64,000 bases of DNA from Marinifilum sp. N1E240 (GTDB lineage: Bacteria > Bacteroidota > Bacteroidia > Bacteroidales > Marinifilaceae), in NCBI RefSeq assembly GCF_009295825.1, contig NZ_WHKF01000008.1, forward strand, positions 62,001 through 126,000, in the 5' to 3' direction. Below are positions 16,214-25,026 of the stretch, piece by piece. Every line of letters begins with the position of its first letter. Within the stretch, counting starts at the first letter, position 1. Under the pieces are notes generated by a model. That model saw only the letters and a list, made by a program, of their open reading frames with translations, made no database searches and was not told where the DNA came from. A program made the translations under genes and the position numbers.

Positions 16214-17462
16214 CCGTCTTTTTATTTCTTTCTTTTCTTGCCAAGTGATCAGGCTCGATAGATAATTTCTCACCATTCAACAATGAAGCAACACCTTCGT
16301 GTTTTTCATTCATTGTACAATCAGGACAAGTACAGTTATTATCGTAATGCTTAGGCTCTGTATAAGTTGTAATTACACCTTCGAAGTTTCTCAACACCAC
16401 TTTCCCCGGGCTTTGTGAAACAACATACTGAGGCATAACCGGAGTTTTACCTCCTCCACCTGGAGCGTCAACAACAAAAGTTGGAACTGCAAAACCAGAA
16501 GTATGACCACGTAAATTCTCAATGATCTCAATACCTTTTGAAACTGGAGTTCTAAAGTGCTCAAGACCCATAGAAAGATCACACTGATAAATATAGTAAG
16601 GACGAACTCGGTTCAATACCAAGTTGTGCATCAACTTTTTCATGATGTGAACGCAGTCGTTAACACCTTTCAATAATACTGACTGGTTTCCTAAAGGTAC
16701 ACCTGCATTAGCCAAACGAGCTAAAGCAACTTTAGCCTCAGGAGTAATCTCATCAGAGTGATTGAAGTGAGTATTCAACCAAACTGGATGATATTTTTTC
16801 AGCATATTCACCAAGTTATCAGTGATACGCTGTGGCAATACAACCGGAGTACGGCTACCAATACGAATAATCTCAACGTGAGGAATATCTCTCAATCGGC
16901 TAATGATATACTCTAATTTATCATCACTGATTAATAAAGCATCACCACCAGAAAGAACAACGTCGCGAACCTGAGGTGTATTTGCAATGTACTCGATAGC
17001 TTTCTCAATATTATCCTGTGGAGTTGAAGCATCAGACTGACCGGCAAAACGACGACGAGTACAGTGACGACAATACATAGAACACATATCAGTAATCAAA
17101 AACAATACACGATCCGGATAACGGTGAGTTAGCCCTGGAACAGGAGAATCCTCATCCTCGTGCAATGGGTCCAACAAATCAGCATCTGCTTGATGTACCT
17201 CTGCTGCAGTAGGAATCGCCTGCTTACGAACAGGACAGTTTTCATTTTCAGGATCGATCAATGTCAAATAGTATGGAGTAATTGCCATACGCAAAGTTGC
17301 CAATGATTTCTTAACTCCTTCTTCCTCTTCCGCTGTTAGGTGAATGTATTTTTTTAACTGATCTATAGTTTCAATACGGTTTCTCACCTGCCATTTCCAA
17401 TCGTTCCACTGAATGTCAGTTACCTCTGGAAATAATTCTTTTCTTCTGTTGTTAGTAACCAT
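16200..17462 (-). CDS. kamA: L-lysine 2,3-aminomutase
   Basis: A 420-residue radical SAM enzyme. The iron-sulfur motif is C127-S-M-Y-C131-R-H-C134. The PLP lysine is K339 in DAPGGGGK, and the lysine-binding aspartates are D295 (QCDLSMGLEHFRTP) and D332. All are offset by two from the Clostridium subterminale enzyme (C125/129/132, K337, D293, D330). The C-terminal CTCPDC is the usual zinc-type motif. It converts L-lysine to L-beta-lysine, the first step of the pathway. Its ATG overlaps the kdd stop by one base (TAATG), so the two are translationally coupled. Confidence 0.98.
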   Translation of the reverse strand: MVTNNRRKELFPEVTDIQWNDWKWQVRNRIETIDQLKKYIHLTAEEEEGVKKSLATLRMAITPYYLTLIDPENENCPVRKQAIPTAAEVHQADADLLDPLHEDEDSPVPGLTHRYPDRVLFLITDMCSMYCRHCTRRRFAGQSDASTPQDNIEKAIEYIANTPQVRDVVLSGGDALLISDDKLEYIISRLRDIPHVEIIRIGSRTPVVLPQRITDNLVNMLKKYHPVWLNTHFNHSDEITPEAKVALARLANAGVPLGNQSVLLKGVNDCVHIMKKLMHNLVLNRVRPYYIYQCDLSMGLEHFRTPVSKGIEIIENLRGHTSGFAVPTFVVDAPGGGGKTPVMPQYVVSQSPGKVVLRNFEGVITTYTEPKHYDNNCTCPDCTMNEKHEGVASLLNGEKLSIEPDHLARKERNKKTDALS

Positions 17463-18496
17463 TACACGTATAGTTTTTCGAACAATTCTCTAATTCCTTC
17501 TGATTTTCTAATAATATCTAAAGTTAGGTCGGCATGTCCAATTGCATATCCGTTACCTACAATCATGTCAACATCTTTACCAACACCTTCAGCTCCAAGA
17601 GCTGCTTTGGTAAATGAAGTTGCCATAGAGAAGAAATAAACGCATCCTCTATCTTTTGTTATCAAAATTGATGACATTTCAGTAGAAGCAACATTTACGT
17701 TGTTGATTACAACATCGCAACCTTCTTCACCAGTAATTTCAGTCACTCTAGTGTAAACATCCATTACGTCAGTAGCATCGCCAATTAGTACTTCGTGAGC
17801 CAAACCAAGATCCAAAATACGCTTCGCATTCTCTTCAGAGTATTCTACAACGATTACTTTTCCTTTAGGTCCAACTTTTTCCATTGCCTGGTAGCAGCAA
17901 AGAACACCTGATTTACCACCACCACCGATGATACAAACAGTGTCGCCTTCTTTTACCAAACGATCAACCTGAGCAGGAGCACCAGCAACATCTAAAGCTG
18001 CCAAAGCCAATTTTTCAGGAATATCAGTAGGAAGAACTGCATACAAACCACTTTCAAATAAGATTGCTTCTGCATCAACATCAACCTGATCGTTTGAAGT
18101 ATTGATGTTTTTAATCTTATTAATTTTTAAAGGAGTTAATGATAAAGAAACCAAAGTTGCAATCTTATCACCAACCTTTAAATCTTGATTTGGGAAATTT
18201 GGACCAACTTCTTTGATGGTACCAATCAACATTCCACCAGAACCAGTTACAGGATTTTGCATTTTACCTCTTTCGCCAACAATTGAAAGAATCATTTCTT
18301 CCATTTTAGCAGTATCAGCATTGCAAGCACCTTTAATCTGAGTAAAACTCGCCGAATCAATATTCAAAGTTTGAACATCAATCAACAATTCGTTGTCGTA
18401 AATCGACATTGTATTATCCAACTTTTGAGCTGGCTGTGGAAGAGTCCCTTTTGGTTCAAGTACTCTATGAGTTCCGTATTTATTTCCTTTATTCAT
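17462..18496 (-). CDS. kdd: L-erythro-3,5-diaminohexanoate dehydrogenase
   Basis: The 344-residue Kdd-family protein starts MNKGNKYGTHRVLEPKGTLPQPAQKLDN. It has a GroES-like N-terminal part and a Rossmann NAD(P)-binding site CIIGGGGKSGVLCCYQAM followed by VIVVEYSEENAKR. It oxidatively deaminates 3,5-diaminohexanoate to 3-keto-5-aminohexanoate, releasing ammonia. It precedes kamA with a one-base overlap. It is specific to lysine-fermentation loci, which makes the functional call strong. Confidence 0.96.
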   Translation of the reverse strand: MNKGNKYGTHRVLEPKGTLPQPAQKLDNTMSIYDNELLIDVQTLNIDSASFTQIKGACNADTAKMEEMILSIVGERGKMQNPVTGSGGMLIGTIKEVGPNFPNQDLKVGDKIATLVSLSLTPLKINKIKNINTSNDQVDVDAEAILFESGLYAVLPTDIPEKLALAALDVAGAPAQVDRLVKEGDTVCIIGGGGKSGVLCCYQAMEKVGPKGKVIVVEYSEENAKRILDLGLAHEVLIGDATDVMDVYTRVTEITGEEGCDVVINNVNVASTEMSSILITKDRGCVYFFSMATSFTKAALGAEGVGKDVDMIVGNGYAIGHADLTLDIIRKSEGIRELFEKLYV

Positions 18497-18556
18497 TTTC
18501 TATATAGATATGAGATAATAGATTTGAGATGTAAGATCTCTTTTCCTTATCTGATC

Positions 18557-19381
18557 TTATTTTTGTTTTAATCCTAAAATTTCTCTTGCCTCAGCAGGAT
18601 TAGCAATCTCGCGACCCAATTCTTTAGCCAAACGAACTACTTTCTCTACCAACTGACCATTTGATTCTGCTACAACACCTCTTGCGATCATAGTATTATC
18701 TTCGAATCCTACACGAACGTGACCACCATCGATAATAGCAGCTGTTGCCAATGGGAATTCGAAACGACCAATACCTGCAACAGTATAAGTTGCATCAGCA
18801 GGAATACTCTCTCTTAAGAATACAAAATCACGAAGAGTACCAGAAATTCCTCCATTCACTCCCATTACAAAATCAAAATGCATAGGAGATTTAATGAATC
18901 CTTTTTTGTGCAAACGAAGAGCCATGTCAATCATAGATTTATCAAACACTTCTAATTCAGGTTTGATATCTCTTTCGATCATCTTTTCACCAAAGTATTT
19001 GATGGTATTTTCGGTATTTTCGAAAATCTCATCTCCACCAAAATTCAAGGTTCCGCAATCTAAAGTTGCCATTTCAGGATTCAACTCTGTTGGCTGTAAT
19101 CTTTCATCATTGGTCATTCCAACAGCACCACCAGTTGATGGTTGAATAATTACATCAGGATATTTAGCATGGATTGCATCCATTACTGCCTTAAAACGAT
19201 CTTTATCTTGAGTTGGTGTTCCATCATCTTCACGAACATGAAGGTGAATAATACTTGCACCAGCTTCGTAAGCTAAACCAGCTTCACGAACACATTCTTC
19301 AATAGTATAAGGAACATTTGGGTTATGCTCTTTGGTAACTTCGGCGCCGCTAATAGCAGCTGTGATGATCAATTTTTCCAT
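18557..19381 (-). CDS. kce: 3-keto-5-aminohexanoate cleavage enzyme
   Basis: The 274-residue DUF849/BKACE-family protein has the zinc ligands H46 and H48 in IIHLHVRE and the late motif HVRVGFEDNTM, which carries the conserved Glu. It condenses 3-keto-5-aminohexanoate with acetyl-CoA and splits it to acetoacetate and 3-aminobutyryl-CoA. Other BKACE members use different keto acids, but placement between kal and kdd fixes this one. The 60-base gap to kdd contains repeated AGATNNGAGAT-like bases and a small GAGAT/ATCTC dyad. Confidence 0.97.
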   Translation of the reverse strand: MEKLIITAAISGAEVTKEHNPNVPYTIEECVREAGLAYEAGASIIHLHVREDDGTPTQDKDRFKAVMDAIHAKYPDVIIQPSTGGAVGMTNDERLQPTELNPEMATLDCGTLNFGGDEIFENTENTIKYFGEKMIERDIKPELEVFDKSMIDMALRLHKKGFIKSPMHFDFVMGVNGGISGTLRDFVFLRESIPADATYTVAGIGRFEFPLATAAIIDGGHVRVGFEDNTMIARGVVAESNGQLVEKVVRLAKELGREIANPAEAREILGLKQK

Positions 19382-19389
19382 GCTTCTAT

Positions 19390-19773
19390 TTATTTACGTT
19401 GACTAGCTTTAGGTGTAACACATGTTCCTGTTGCTCTACAAACAACAACTGGTTCTTCAAGAAAATCAGCAGCTGACTCTGAAATATCAGTTCTAGGAAT
19501 AATCACTTTACGAGCTTCGAAAGTCATTTTTCGGCTTGAGTTTCCTTCTTTTACAATTTCCCCAACTGCTTCGATGTAATCACCTGCAAATACCGGAGCC
19601 AAGAATTCAACATTTTCGTATCCGGCGAATAAGCCTTCATCACCATCGCGACGGATCAACAACTCAGTTGCTACATCACCAAATAACTGAAGCATTTTAG
19701 CACCATCAACAAGATTTCCACCATAATGAGCGTCATGAGAACTCATACGCATTCTAATCATTGCCTTTTCCAT
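19390..19773 (-). CDS. kal: 3-aminobutyryl-CoA ammonia-lyase
   Basis: The 127-residue single hot-dog-domain protein ([50 protein letters not shown]) matches Kal in length and position. It removes ammonia from 3-aminobutyryl-CoA to form crotonyl-CoA, the substrate of Bcd. It lies eight bases upstream of kce and follows atoD closely. Hot-dog proteins include thioesterases, but the locus and the DAHYGG segment support the lyase. Confidence 0.95.
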   Translation of the reverse strand: MEKAMIRMRMSSHDAHYGGNLVDGAKMLQLFGDVATELLIRRDGDEGLFAGYENVEFLAPVFAGDYIEAVGEIVKEGNSSRKMTFEARKVIIPRTDISESAADFLEEPVVVCRATGTCVTPKASQRK

Positions 19774-19787
19774 TTGTCTATATTAGT

Positions 19788-20435
19788 TTAGTTGTTTACA
19801 ATAAAATCTACGAAAATCGAAGGAGTTTTTATTTCTTCAGGACGAAGAACTCCAGCCTCAACCATTTCCTGGGTTTCAACAATTACAAGATCTGCAGCTG
19901 CTGCCATCAAAGGATTAAAATTTTGAGTTGTTCCTTTATAAATAAGGTTCCCCATAGCATCACTTTTACTAGCTCCAATTAAAGCTACGTCAGCTCGCAA
20001 TGGCTTCTCCAACAAAAATTCTTTACCATCAACAGTAATAATTTCTTTTCCTTCGGCAACCATTGTTCCCAAACCTGTTGGAGTTAATACTCCACCCAAG
20101 CCATATCCACCCGAACGTACTCGTTCAGCCAAGGTTCCTTGTGGGCTAAATTCCACTTGAATTTCACCATTATTCATTTGCTCTATAGTAGCAGAATTAG
20201 TTCCGATATGAGATGTAATCACCTTATCCACTTGCTTATTCGCGATCAGCTTACCAAGACCTTTATCTGCAAAAGCAGTGTCGTTACAAATGATAGTTAA
20301 ATTTTTAACACCGGATTCAACCACCCGATCAACAATATTATTTGCAGTTCCAACCGAAAGAAATCCTCCGATCATGATGGTCATTCCATCTTTAACTTTT
20401 GCTACTGCCTCTTCTATTGAGATTATCTTGTCCAT
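19788..20435 (-). CDS. atoD: Butyryl-CoA:acetoacetate CoA-transferase alpha subunit
   Basis: The 215-residue class I CoA-transferase subunit A has the nucleotide/CoA loop GGFLSVGTANNIVDRVVESG and the typical SPQGTLAERVRSGGYGLGGVLTPTGLGT. It is the first gene of the lysine operon. Its partner atoA is eight genes downstream. The 5' leader is about 75 bases from a good -7 element at 20513-20520. The subunit pair could also use acetate, but in this context it links butyryl-CoA to acetoacetate. Confidence 0.95.
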   Translation of the reverse strand: MDKIISIEEAVAKVKDGMTIMIGGFLSVGTANNIVDRVVESGVKNLTIICNDTAFADKGLGKLIANKQVDKVITSHIGTNSATIEQMNNGEIQVEFSPQGTLAERVRSGGYGLGGVLTPTGLGTMVAEGKEIITVDGKEFLLEKPLRADVALIGASKSDAMGNLIYKGTTQNFNPLMAAAADLVIVETQEMVEAGVLRPEEIKTPSIFVDFIVNN

Positions 20436-20512
20436 TGAAAAAATTTTTACTGTTTTACTCCAACACCTCTGATTTAGATAAAATTAGAAGCTTTATACTT
20501 TATTTTCAAAAA

Positions 20513-20545
20513 CAAAGATAACTGAATAATCGATTGATGAAAACG
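20513..20545 (-). promoter_or_regulatory. Promoter of the lysine-fermentation operon
   Basis: The minus strand reads TATCTTTG (plus 20513-20520), an exact match to the Bacteroidota -7 consensus TAnnTTTG. No clean TTG -33 box is seen; the place holds TTTTC. It is about 80 bases from the atoD ATG and is the only convincing promoter for the fourteen genes. Confidence 0.6.
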
Positions 20546-21018
20546 ATTGCAAATATGTCTATTAAGACTGAATCTAAACATGACATCACTAGATTTCAAC
20601 TTGCTTAAAATAATTCTAAATAGTCGTAAAAACGATCAATATTGAGTTAAAAACCCATAATCACGTGTGAATTTTTAAACATTTGGATTGGTTTTTATAC
20701 TTTCTATGCAATTCACACGAAATATGAACCTGCTGCAAAACATACAATACAGAATCATTCTATACACATGTTATAGAACAGAACTACACAAACATAGTTT
20801 ACTTGAATAGATTCCACACTTCTCCCCTGATTAAAAAAAAAAAAAAATGAACGTGCTTAATATTTCAATTAATAAACTCATTTTTTCAAAAGGTATTTGA
20901 AGCATTATCAAATTGTTATTCAACATATTTTAAGAACACATAAGCTCTCCTAATTTCATTATTTTTAAAGCTCATTAAATCAACCTTAACACACAATAAA
21001 CAACCTAACAACACGCTT
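20546..21018. other. Intergenic region between atoD and the M28 peptidase
   Basis: No gene is seen on either strand. The region is very AT-rich and includes a 15-base A-run near 20833 and several TTTAAACATTTGGATTGG-type patches. No cobalamin riboswitch signature was recognised, even though the operon encodes a B12 enzyme. Confidence 0.4.
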
Positions 21019-22626
21019 ATGTATCGAATCTTATTACTGGCTTTTATTGCCATCCAATCACTTTCAATTCGTAATTCTTTGGGGCAAACCGATCCTATTG
21101 TTAAGAAAATAATTGAACTTGGGAAAACTGATAATCGAAGCATGCACCATCTTGACATTCTTAGTAATCGCTTCGGTGGCAGGTTAATTGGTTCAAACGC
21201 ATATGACAACTCCGCAGAATGGGTCGCAAGTAAATTTACAGAATGGGGTATGGAAGTTATTATGGATGAAGCAGGAAGTATTCCTGTAGGATTTAACCGC
21301 GGACCTTGGTTTGGAAGAATGCTAGGTGGCAATAACATGCATCTTCATTTTGCAACCCCGTCCTATACATCTGGAACAAAAGGAGTCCAAAAGGGACATG
21401 TTGTTTTAGAACCGAAAACTCAACGTCAGTTTGACCGCATGAAAGGTAAATTAAAAGGTGCCTGGGTTCTTATTGGTGGTGAAAACAAAGGATGGCCTAT
21501 TGATTATTCTGAAGATGCCGAAGAAAAAAGAGCAAAAATTCGAATCGAAAATGCAGCAATTGAGAAGAAAAATGACAGCATTAGGAGAATTAACTGGAAA
21601 AATAGACATGGTAAACAAGAAGAACTTATTCCACTAAATGAAAAACCTGCATTATTCTACAAACAAATGGTAGATGCAGGCATTTTAGGCATTATTCAAT
21701 CTGCTAAACTTCCTATTGTCGCAATGTACGATCGTAAAAATCTAATGCAAATGACATTCGAAACTTTATCAGAAGTTCCTGACATTAAACTTAATGAACA
21801 TCAATTCAAAATCATAGCTCAAATGACAAAAGAGAGACAACGATTTGAGCTTGAATTTGATATTCGCAACCACTTTAGAATGGGACCAGTTAAATATCAC
21901 AATGTAATTGGAGTAATACGTGGAAGCAAATATCCTGATGAGTATGTAATAATGGGCGGACACTTGGATGCATTCGATATTGCAACAGGTGGTGTTGATA
22001 ATGGTTCGGGAGTTAGCCCTGCAATGGAAGCTGCCCGTTTGATAATGAAAGCTGGAGGAAAACCGAAGCGAACTATTCTTGTTTGTCTTTGGGCTGGAGA
22101 AGAATTTGGCTTACTTGGCTCAAAAAGTTGGATAAAAAGGAATGAAGATAAACTTGGCAAAATAGCCAACATGTTCAATCGCGACAGTGGTCCTACGGCA
22201 ACAACAAGCCTAAGTGTAACAGAAGCAATGTGGAGCGACATGCAGAAAATATGCAAACCACTTGAAACAATTAATCCTGATATCCCATTTACACTTAAAA
22301 AACGCAAATCAATAAAACAACCTAAAAAAGCATGGGGTACTGATAGCGGACCATTTGCTGTAGCAGGTGTACCTACAATGGAATTTGGTAAAACAGATCA
22401 TTTTGGATATGATTTTAGCTATCGAGAAATTTGGCATACCGAAAGAGATCTTTACAATATGAGTATTGCTGAATATCAAGAACACTCATCAATAGTAACC
22501 GCAGTAGTAATATATGGAATAGCAAACCTTAATCACCTCCTTTCCCGCGAAGGATATTACACAAAGGAAGAAACAGATGAAAAATTAACTGATAAATCTC
22601 CCAAGAAGAATTCTCTAAAAAGATAA
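21019..22626 (+). CDS. Secreted M28-family zinc peptidase
   Basis: The 535-residue product has a signal peptide (about residues 1-23, ending SLGQ) and a bimetal M28 peptidase domain interrupted by a PA-like insert. The visible zinc ligands and catalytic residues are H and D in GGHLDAFD, D in GGVDNGSG, EE in WAGEEFGLLGS, D in NRDSG and H in IWHTERD. It is probably an exported aminopeptidase or carboxypeptidase. It is transcribed alone, divergent from the lysine operon, and ends at a strong bidirectional terminator. Supply of amino acids to the fermentation operon is possible but not shown. Confidence 0.92.
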   Translation: MYRILLLAFIAIQSLSIRNSLGQTDPIVKKIIELGKTDNRSMHHLDILSNRFGGRLIGSNAYDNSAEWVASKFTEWGMEVIMDEAGSIPVGFNRGPWFGRMLGGNNMHLHFATPSYTSGTKGVQKGHVVLEPKTQRQFDRMKGKLKGAWVLIGGENKGWPIDYSEDAEEKRAKIRIENAAIEKKNDSIRRINWKNRHGKQEELIPLNEKPALFYKQMVDAGILGIIQSAKLPIVAMYDRKNLMQMTFETLSEVPDIKLNEHQFKIIAQMTKERQRFELEFDIRNHFRMGPVKYHNVIGVIRGSKYPDEYVIMGGHLDAFDIATGGVDNGSGVSPAMEAARLIMKAGGKPKRTILVCLWAGEEFGLLGSKSWIKRNEDKLGKIANMFNRDSGPTATTSLSVTEAMWSDMQKICKPLETINPDIPFTLKKRKSIKQPKKAWGTDSGPFAVAGVPTMEFGKTDHFGYDFSYREIWHTERDLYNMSIAEYQEHSSIVTAVVIYGIANLNHLLSREGYYTKEETDEKLTDKSPKKNSLKR

Positions 22627-22648
22627 AATATTTAAATCCGTAAATAAA

Positions 22649-22690
22649 AAACACCACAGCTTGAAACAATGTTTCAGCTATGGTGTTTTT
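22649..22690. terminator. Bidirectional terminator
   Basis: AAAACACCACAGC (to 22660) and GCTATGGTGTTTTT (from 22677), with inner TTGAAAC/GTTTCA, make a long stem between convergent genes, with A/T tracts on both sides. Confidence 0.9.
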
Positions 22691-22709
22691 ACTTCATATA
22701 TATATTTCT

Positions 22710-23144
22710 CTAAGCATTATAAATCTTAACTTGCCTTAATCCTAGTACGAATAAACAGATTAGTTTAACAAACTCTATCACAACATACATTATATGAACT
22801 GAACTTTTTTCAGGTTGCATTCCTTGCATGATCAATTGTGCATGTTCATTCAATTCGGGCAATAAATAACCCGATTGCGCTACAATAAAAGTAAAAATGG
22901 TTAAAGCACTTACCACAACAACTCTGTCTGTGTAATGAATAAATACATACACAAGCATAATTGTTGTAAAAATACGCTCAACAAAATTTAGCGCTCCAAA
23001 CACATGCATTCCTACATCCAATCCTGTCGGAACGTCTAATGATTCAGCACGAAATTTAATCCATGCTTCCATAAAACTAATGGCAAGTATAAATCCTACC
23101 CAGATAAACGTGATAACAAATCCGTATTTTATAAATCTACTCAT
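22710..23144 (-). CDS. Unrecognised four-helix membrane protein
   Basis: The 144-residue product is mostly membrane helices: residues about 7-25 (GFVITFIWVGFILAISFM), a second pair (VERIFTTIMLVYVFIHY and VVVVSALTIFTFIVAQSGYLL) and a C-terminal helix (VVIEFVKLICLFVLGL). The order and the loop NEHAQLIMQG resemble small integral-membrane proteins of the DUF4149 kind, but I do not claim the family. ATG 23144 is preferred because AAAGAG lies four bases upstream; ATG 23168 would add MIQNKKSN. It stands alone between the M28 gene and a divergent glycosyltransferase. Confidence 0.7.
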   Translation of the reverse strand: MSRFIKYGFVITFIWVGFILAISFMEAWIKFRAESLDVPTGLDVGMHVFGALNFVERIFTTIMLVYVFIHYTDRVVVVSALTIFTFIVAQSGYLLPELNEHAQLIMQGMQPEKSSVHIMYVVIEFVKLICLFVLGLRQVKIYNA

Positions 23145-23235
23145 ATTACTCTTTTTATTTTGAATCATTAAAAATAGGAAAAGATAAATTAGCTCACTAC
23201 TCTTTTTCCTCTAATCTTAAAAAATTCAAGCTGAC

Positions 23236-23267
23236 TTGACATTAATTGACCGATAAGATTAAATTTG
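23236..23267 (+). promoter_or_regulatory. Promoter for the glycosyltransferase pair
   Basis: TTG (23236-23238) and TAAATTTG (23260-23267) are separated by 21 bases, matching the phylum's -33/-7 layout. The ATG is 20 bases further on. Confidence 0.7.
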
Positions 23268-23286
23268 CACCAAAGAGTTCTTACAC

Positions 23287-25023
23287 ATGACAATCAAAAA
23301 ACTATTATCAAAGATCACTCTAAAAAGTGATATACTCCATATTCTAATACTTGCAATTGCTTTTGCATTTGTCTACAGCACAATATTCGATAGTAAAATT
23401 GATACCAATGGAGACAATGCCGGATATTACATTTTAGCAAAATCTTTGGCAACAGGACAAGGATATACCAACATACATCGCCCTGAATATCAAGCTGCAA
23501 ATCATCTACCTCCAGGATATCCTGCTATTATAAGTACCGTTTTTCTCACAATTGGATCTGATATTAACACCATAAAAATTGTAAATGGTGTTCTTTTCTT
23601 TTTAAGTCTGCTAACACTATTTTCCTTATTTAAAATACTTTCAGGTAATCGAAATCTCTCCTTTGTGATTACTGTATTAACATTGCTAAACCCATATTTA
23701 CTTCGGTTTTCCACTTTAATAATGAGCGAGATTCCTTTTCTATTATTTTCATCGCTAAGCTTATTGGTATTTATAAAACTTGACAAACAAAAAACTGCCT
23801 ACAAAAACAAAAACTTTTACCTTTTCATTGTTCTTTTAGTAAGTTCATTTTATATCAGAACAGCAGGAATTGCATTAGTTTCTGGAGTTGTTTTGGCATT
23901 ACTATTAGAGAAAAATTACAAACTTACTTTTGCCAGTATTTCTGGTTTCCTTATTCTAATCTTACCGTGGCAAATAAGAGGATTTTTATTGGGTGGTAAC
24001 TCTTATTTAAATCAACTATTCCAAAAAAATCCTTATCGTCCCGAAATGGGAAGAATGGATATCACCGATTGGTTTGAAAGATTTTTCCTCAATATAAAAC
24101 GATACATTGTTCACGAAATTCCTAACGGCACATTTCCAAGAAATATAATTGATTACCAAAGTAAAATACATGCCACGGATTGGATCATTGGTTTGGCATT
24201 GATTTCAATAATGATTTTTGGAATAATGAAAATCAAAAGACACAAAGTTTTAATGATTGGTTATTTACTAGGTAATTTTGGTATACTATTGCTTTGGCCA
24301 GAAGTATGGTATGGAGTAAGATTTCTATTGCCTCTTATACCATTTCTAATTCTTTTTACAGGAATAGCAATGATCAAAATTCTTGAAAATCAGAAATGGA
24401 GCAATAAAAGAATAACAAGTTTTTCGCCCTATATATTTTTTCTTATCATTGGATTCATTATATATCCACAACTAAGAATTACTAAAATAATGGCTGACTT
24501 GCCCTATCCAATGAATTACAACAACTATTTATTCATTGCAAAATGGGCAAAAACCAATACACCTGAAGATGCAGTAATATGCTGTCGAAAAGATCAGTTA
24601 TTTTATCTTTTTTCGAACCGAAAGACAGTGCGATATAAAAATACATTGGACAAAGAGGAATTAATTAAAAATCTAAACACTAAAAAAGTGAGTCATGTTG
24701 TTTTAGACCAATTGGGATTTCTATCAACACCCAGATATTTGTATCCTGCCATTCAACGTCATCAAGAAAAATTCATCACAATAAATCACCAAACAAAACC
24801 CGACACCTATCTATTTGAATTTAAAAATGAAATGGGATATACTGGTGAATGGAAAAATGACATGAAAAATGGAAATGGTACCTTTGTTTATGACAATGGA
24901 GAAAGTTTCTCTGGTGAATGGCAAAATAACAAACGAAACGGTAAAGGAATCTACTTTTTATTGAACGGAGATAGTATCCAAGGAATATGGAGAGATGATT
25001 CTTTAATTCAGGAAATCAAATAA
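23287..25023 (+). CDS. GT39/ArnT-like membrane glycosyltransferase with C-terminal MORN repeats
   Basis: The 578-residue product starts with a GT-C fold of about ten to eleven membrane helices. Its first outer loop carries NGDNAGYYILAKSLATGQGYTN, the place of the catalytic acidic pair in GT39 enzymes, and HLPPGYPAIIS. A soluble domain follows (about 425-510). The last about 60 residues (516-578) form two to three MORN-type repeats (YTGEWKNDMKNGNGTF, FSGEWQNNKRNGKGIY, IQGIWRDD). A MORN tail on a GT-C enzyme is unusual; it could bind lipid or a partner. It is three bases upstream of a GT2 enzyme that would make its polyprenyl-phosphate sugar donor. The sugar and acceptor are unknown. Confidence 0.85.
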   Translation: MTIKKLLSKITLKSDILHILILAIAFAFVYSTIFDSKIDTNGDNAGYYILAKSLATGQGYTNIHRPEYQAANHLPPGYPAIISTVFLTIGSDINTIKIVNGVLFFLSLLTLFSLFKILSGNRNLSFVITVLTLLNPYLLRFSTLIMSEIPFLLFSSLSLLVFIKLDKQKTAYKNKNFYLFIVLLVSSFYIRTAGIALVSGVVLALLLEKNYKLTFASISGFLILILPWQIRGFLLGGNSYLNQLFQKNPYRPEMGRMDITDWFERFFLNIKRYIVHEIPNGTFPRNIIDYQSKIHATDWIIGLALISIMIFGIMKIKRHKVLMIGYLLGNFGILLLWPEVWYGVRFLLPLIPFLILFTGIAMIKILENQKWSNKRITSFSPYIFFLIIGFIIYPQLRITKIMADLPYPMNYNNYLFIAKWAKTNTPEDAVICCRKDQLFYLFSNRKTVRYKNTLDKEELIKNLNTKKVSHVVLDQLGFLSTPRYLYPAIQRHQEKFITINHQTKPDTYLFEFKNEMGYTGEWKNDMKNGNGTFVYDNGESFSGEWQNNKRNGKGIYFLLNGDSIQGIWRDDSLIQEIK

Positions 25024-25026
25024 AAT

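Noticed and set aside
16214-16276. Upstream extension of kamB
   Set aside because: It lies wholly inside kamA in another frame; ATG 16213 gives the expected N-terminus.
20436-21018. Cobalamin riboswitch upstream of the lysine operon
   Set aside because: The typical B12-box and conserved core segments were not found by eye.
22710-23168. Start at ATG 23168 for the four-helix membrane protein
   Set aside because: ATG 23144 has a better AG-rich site upstream. The longer form is possible but less likely.
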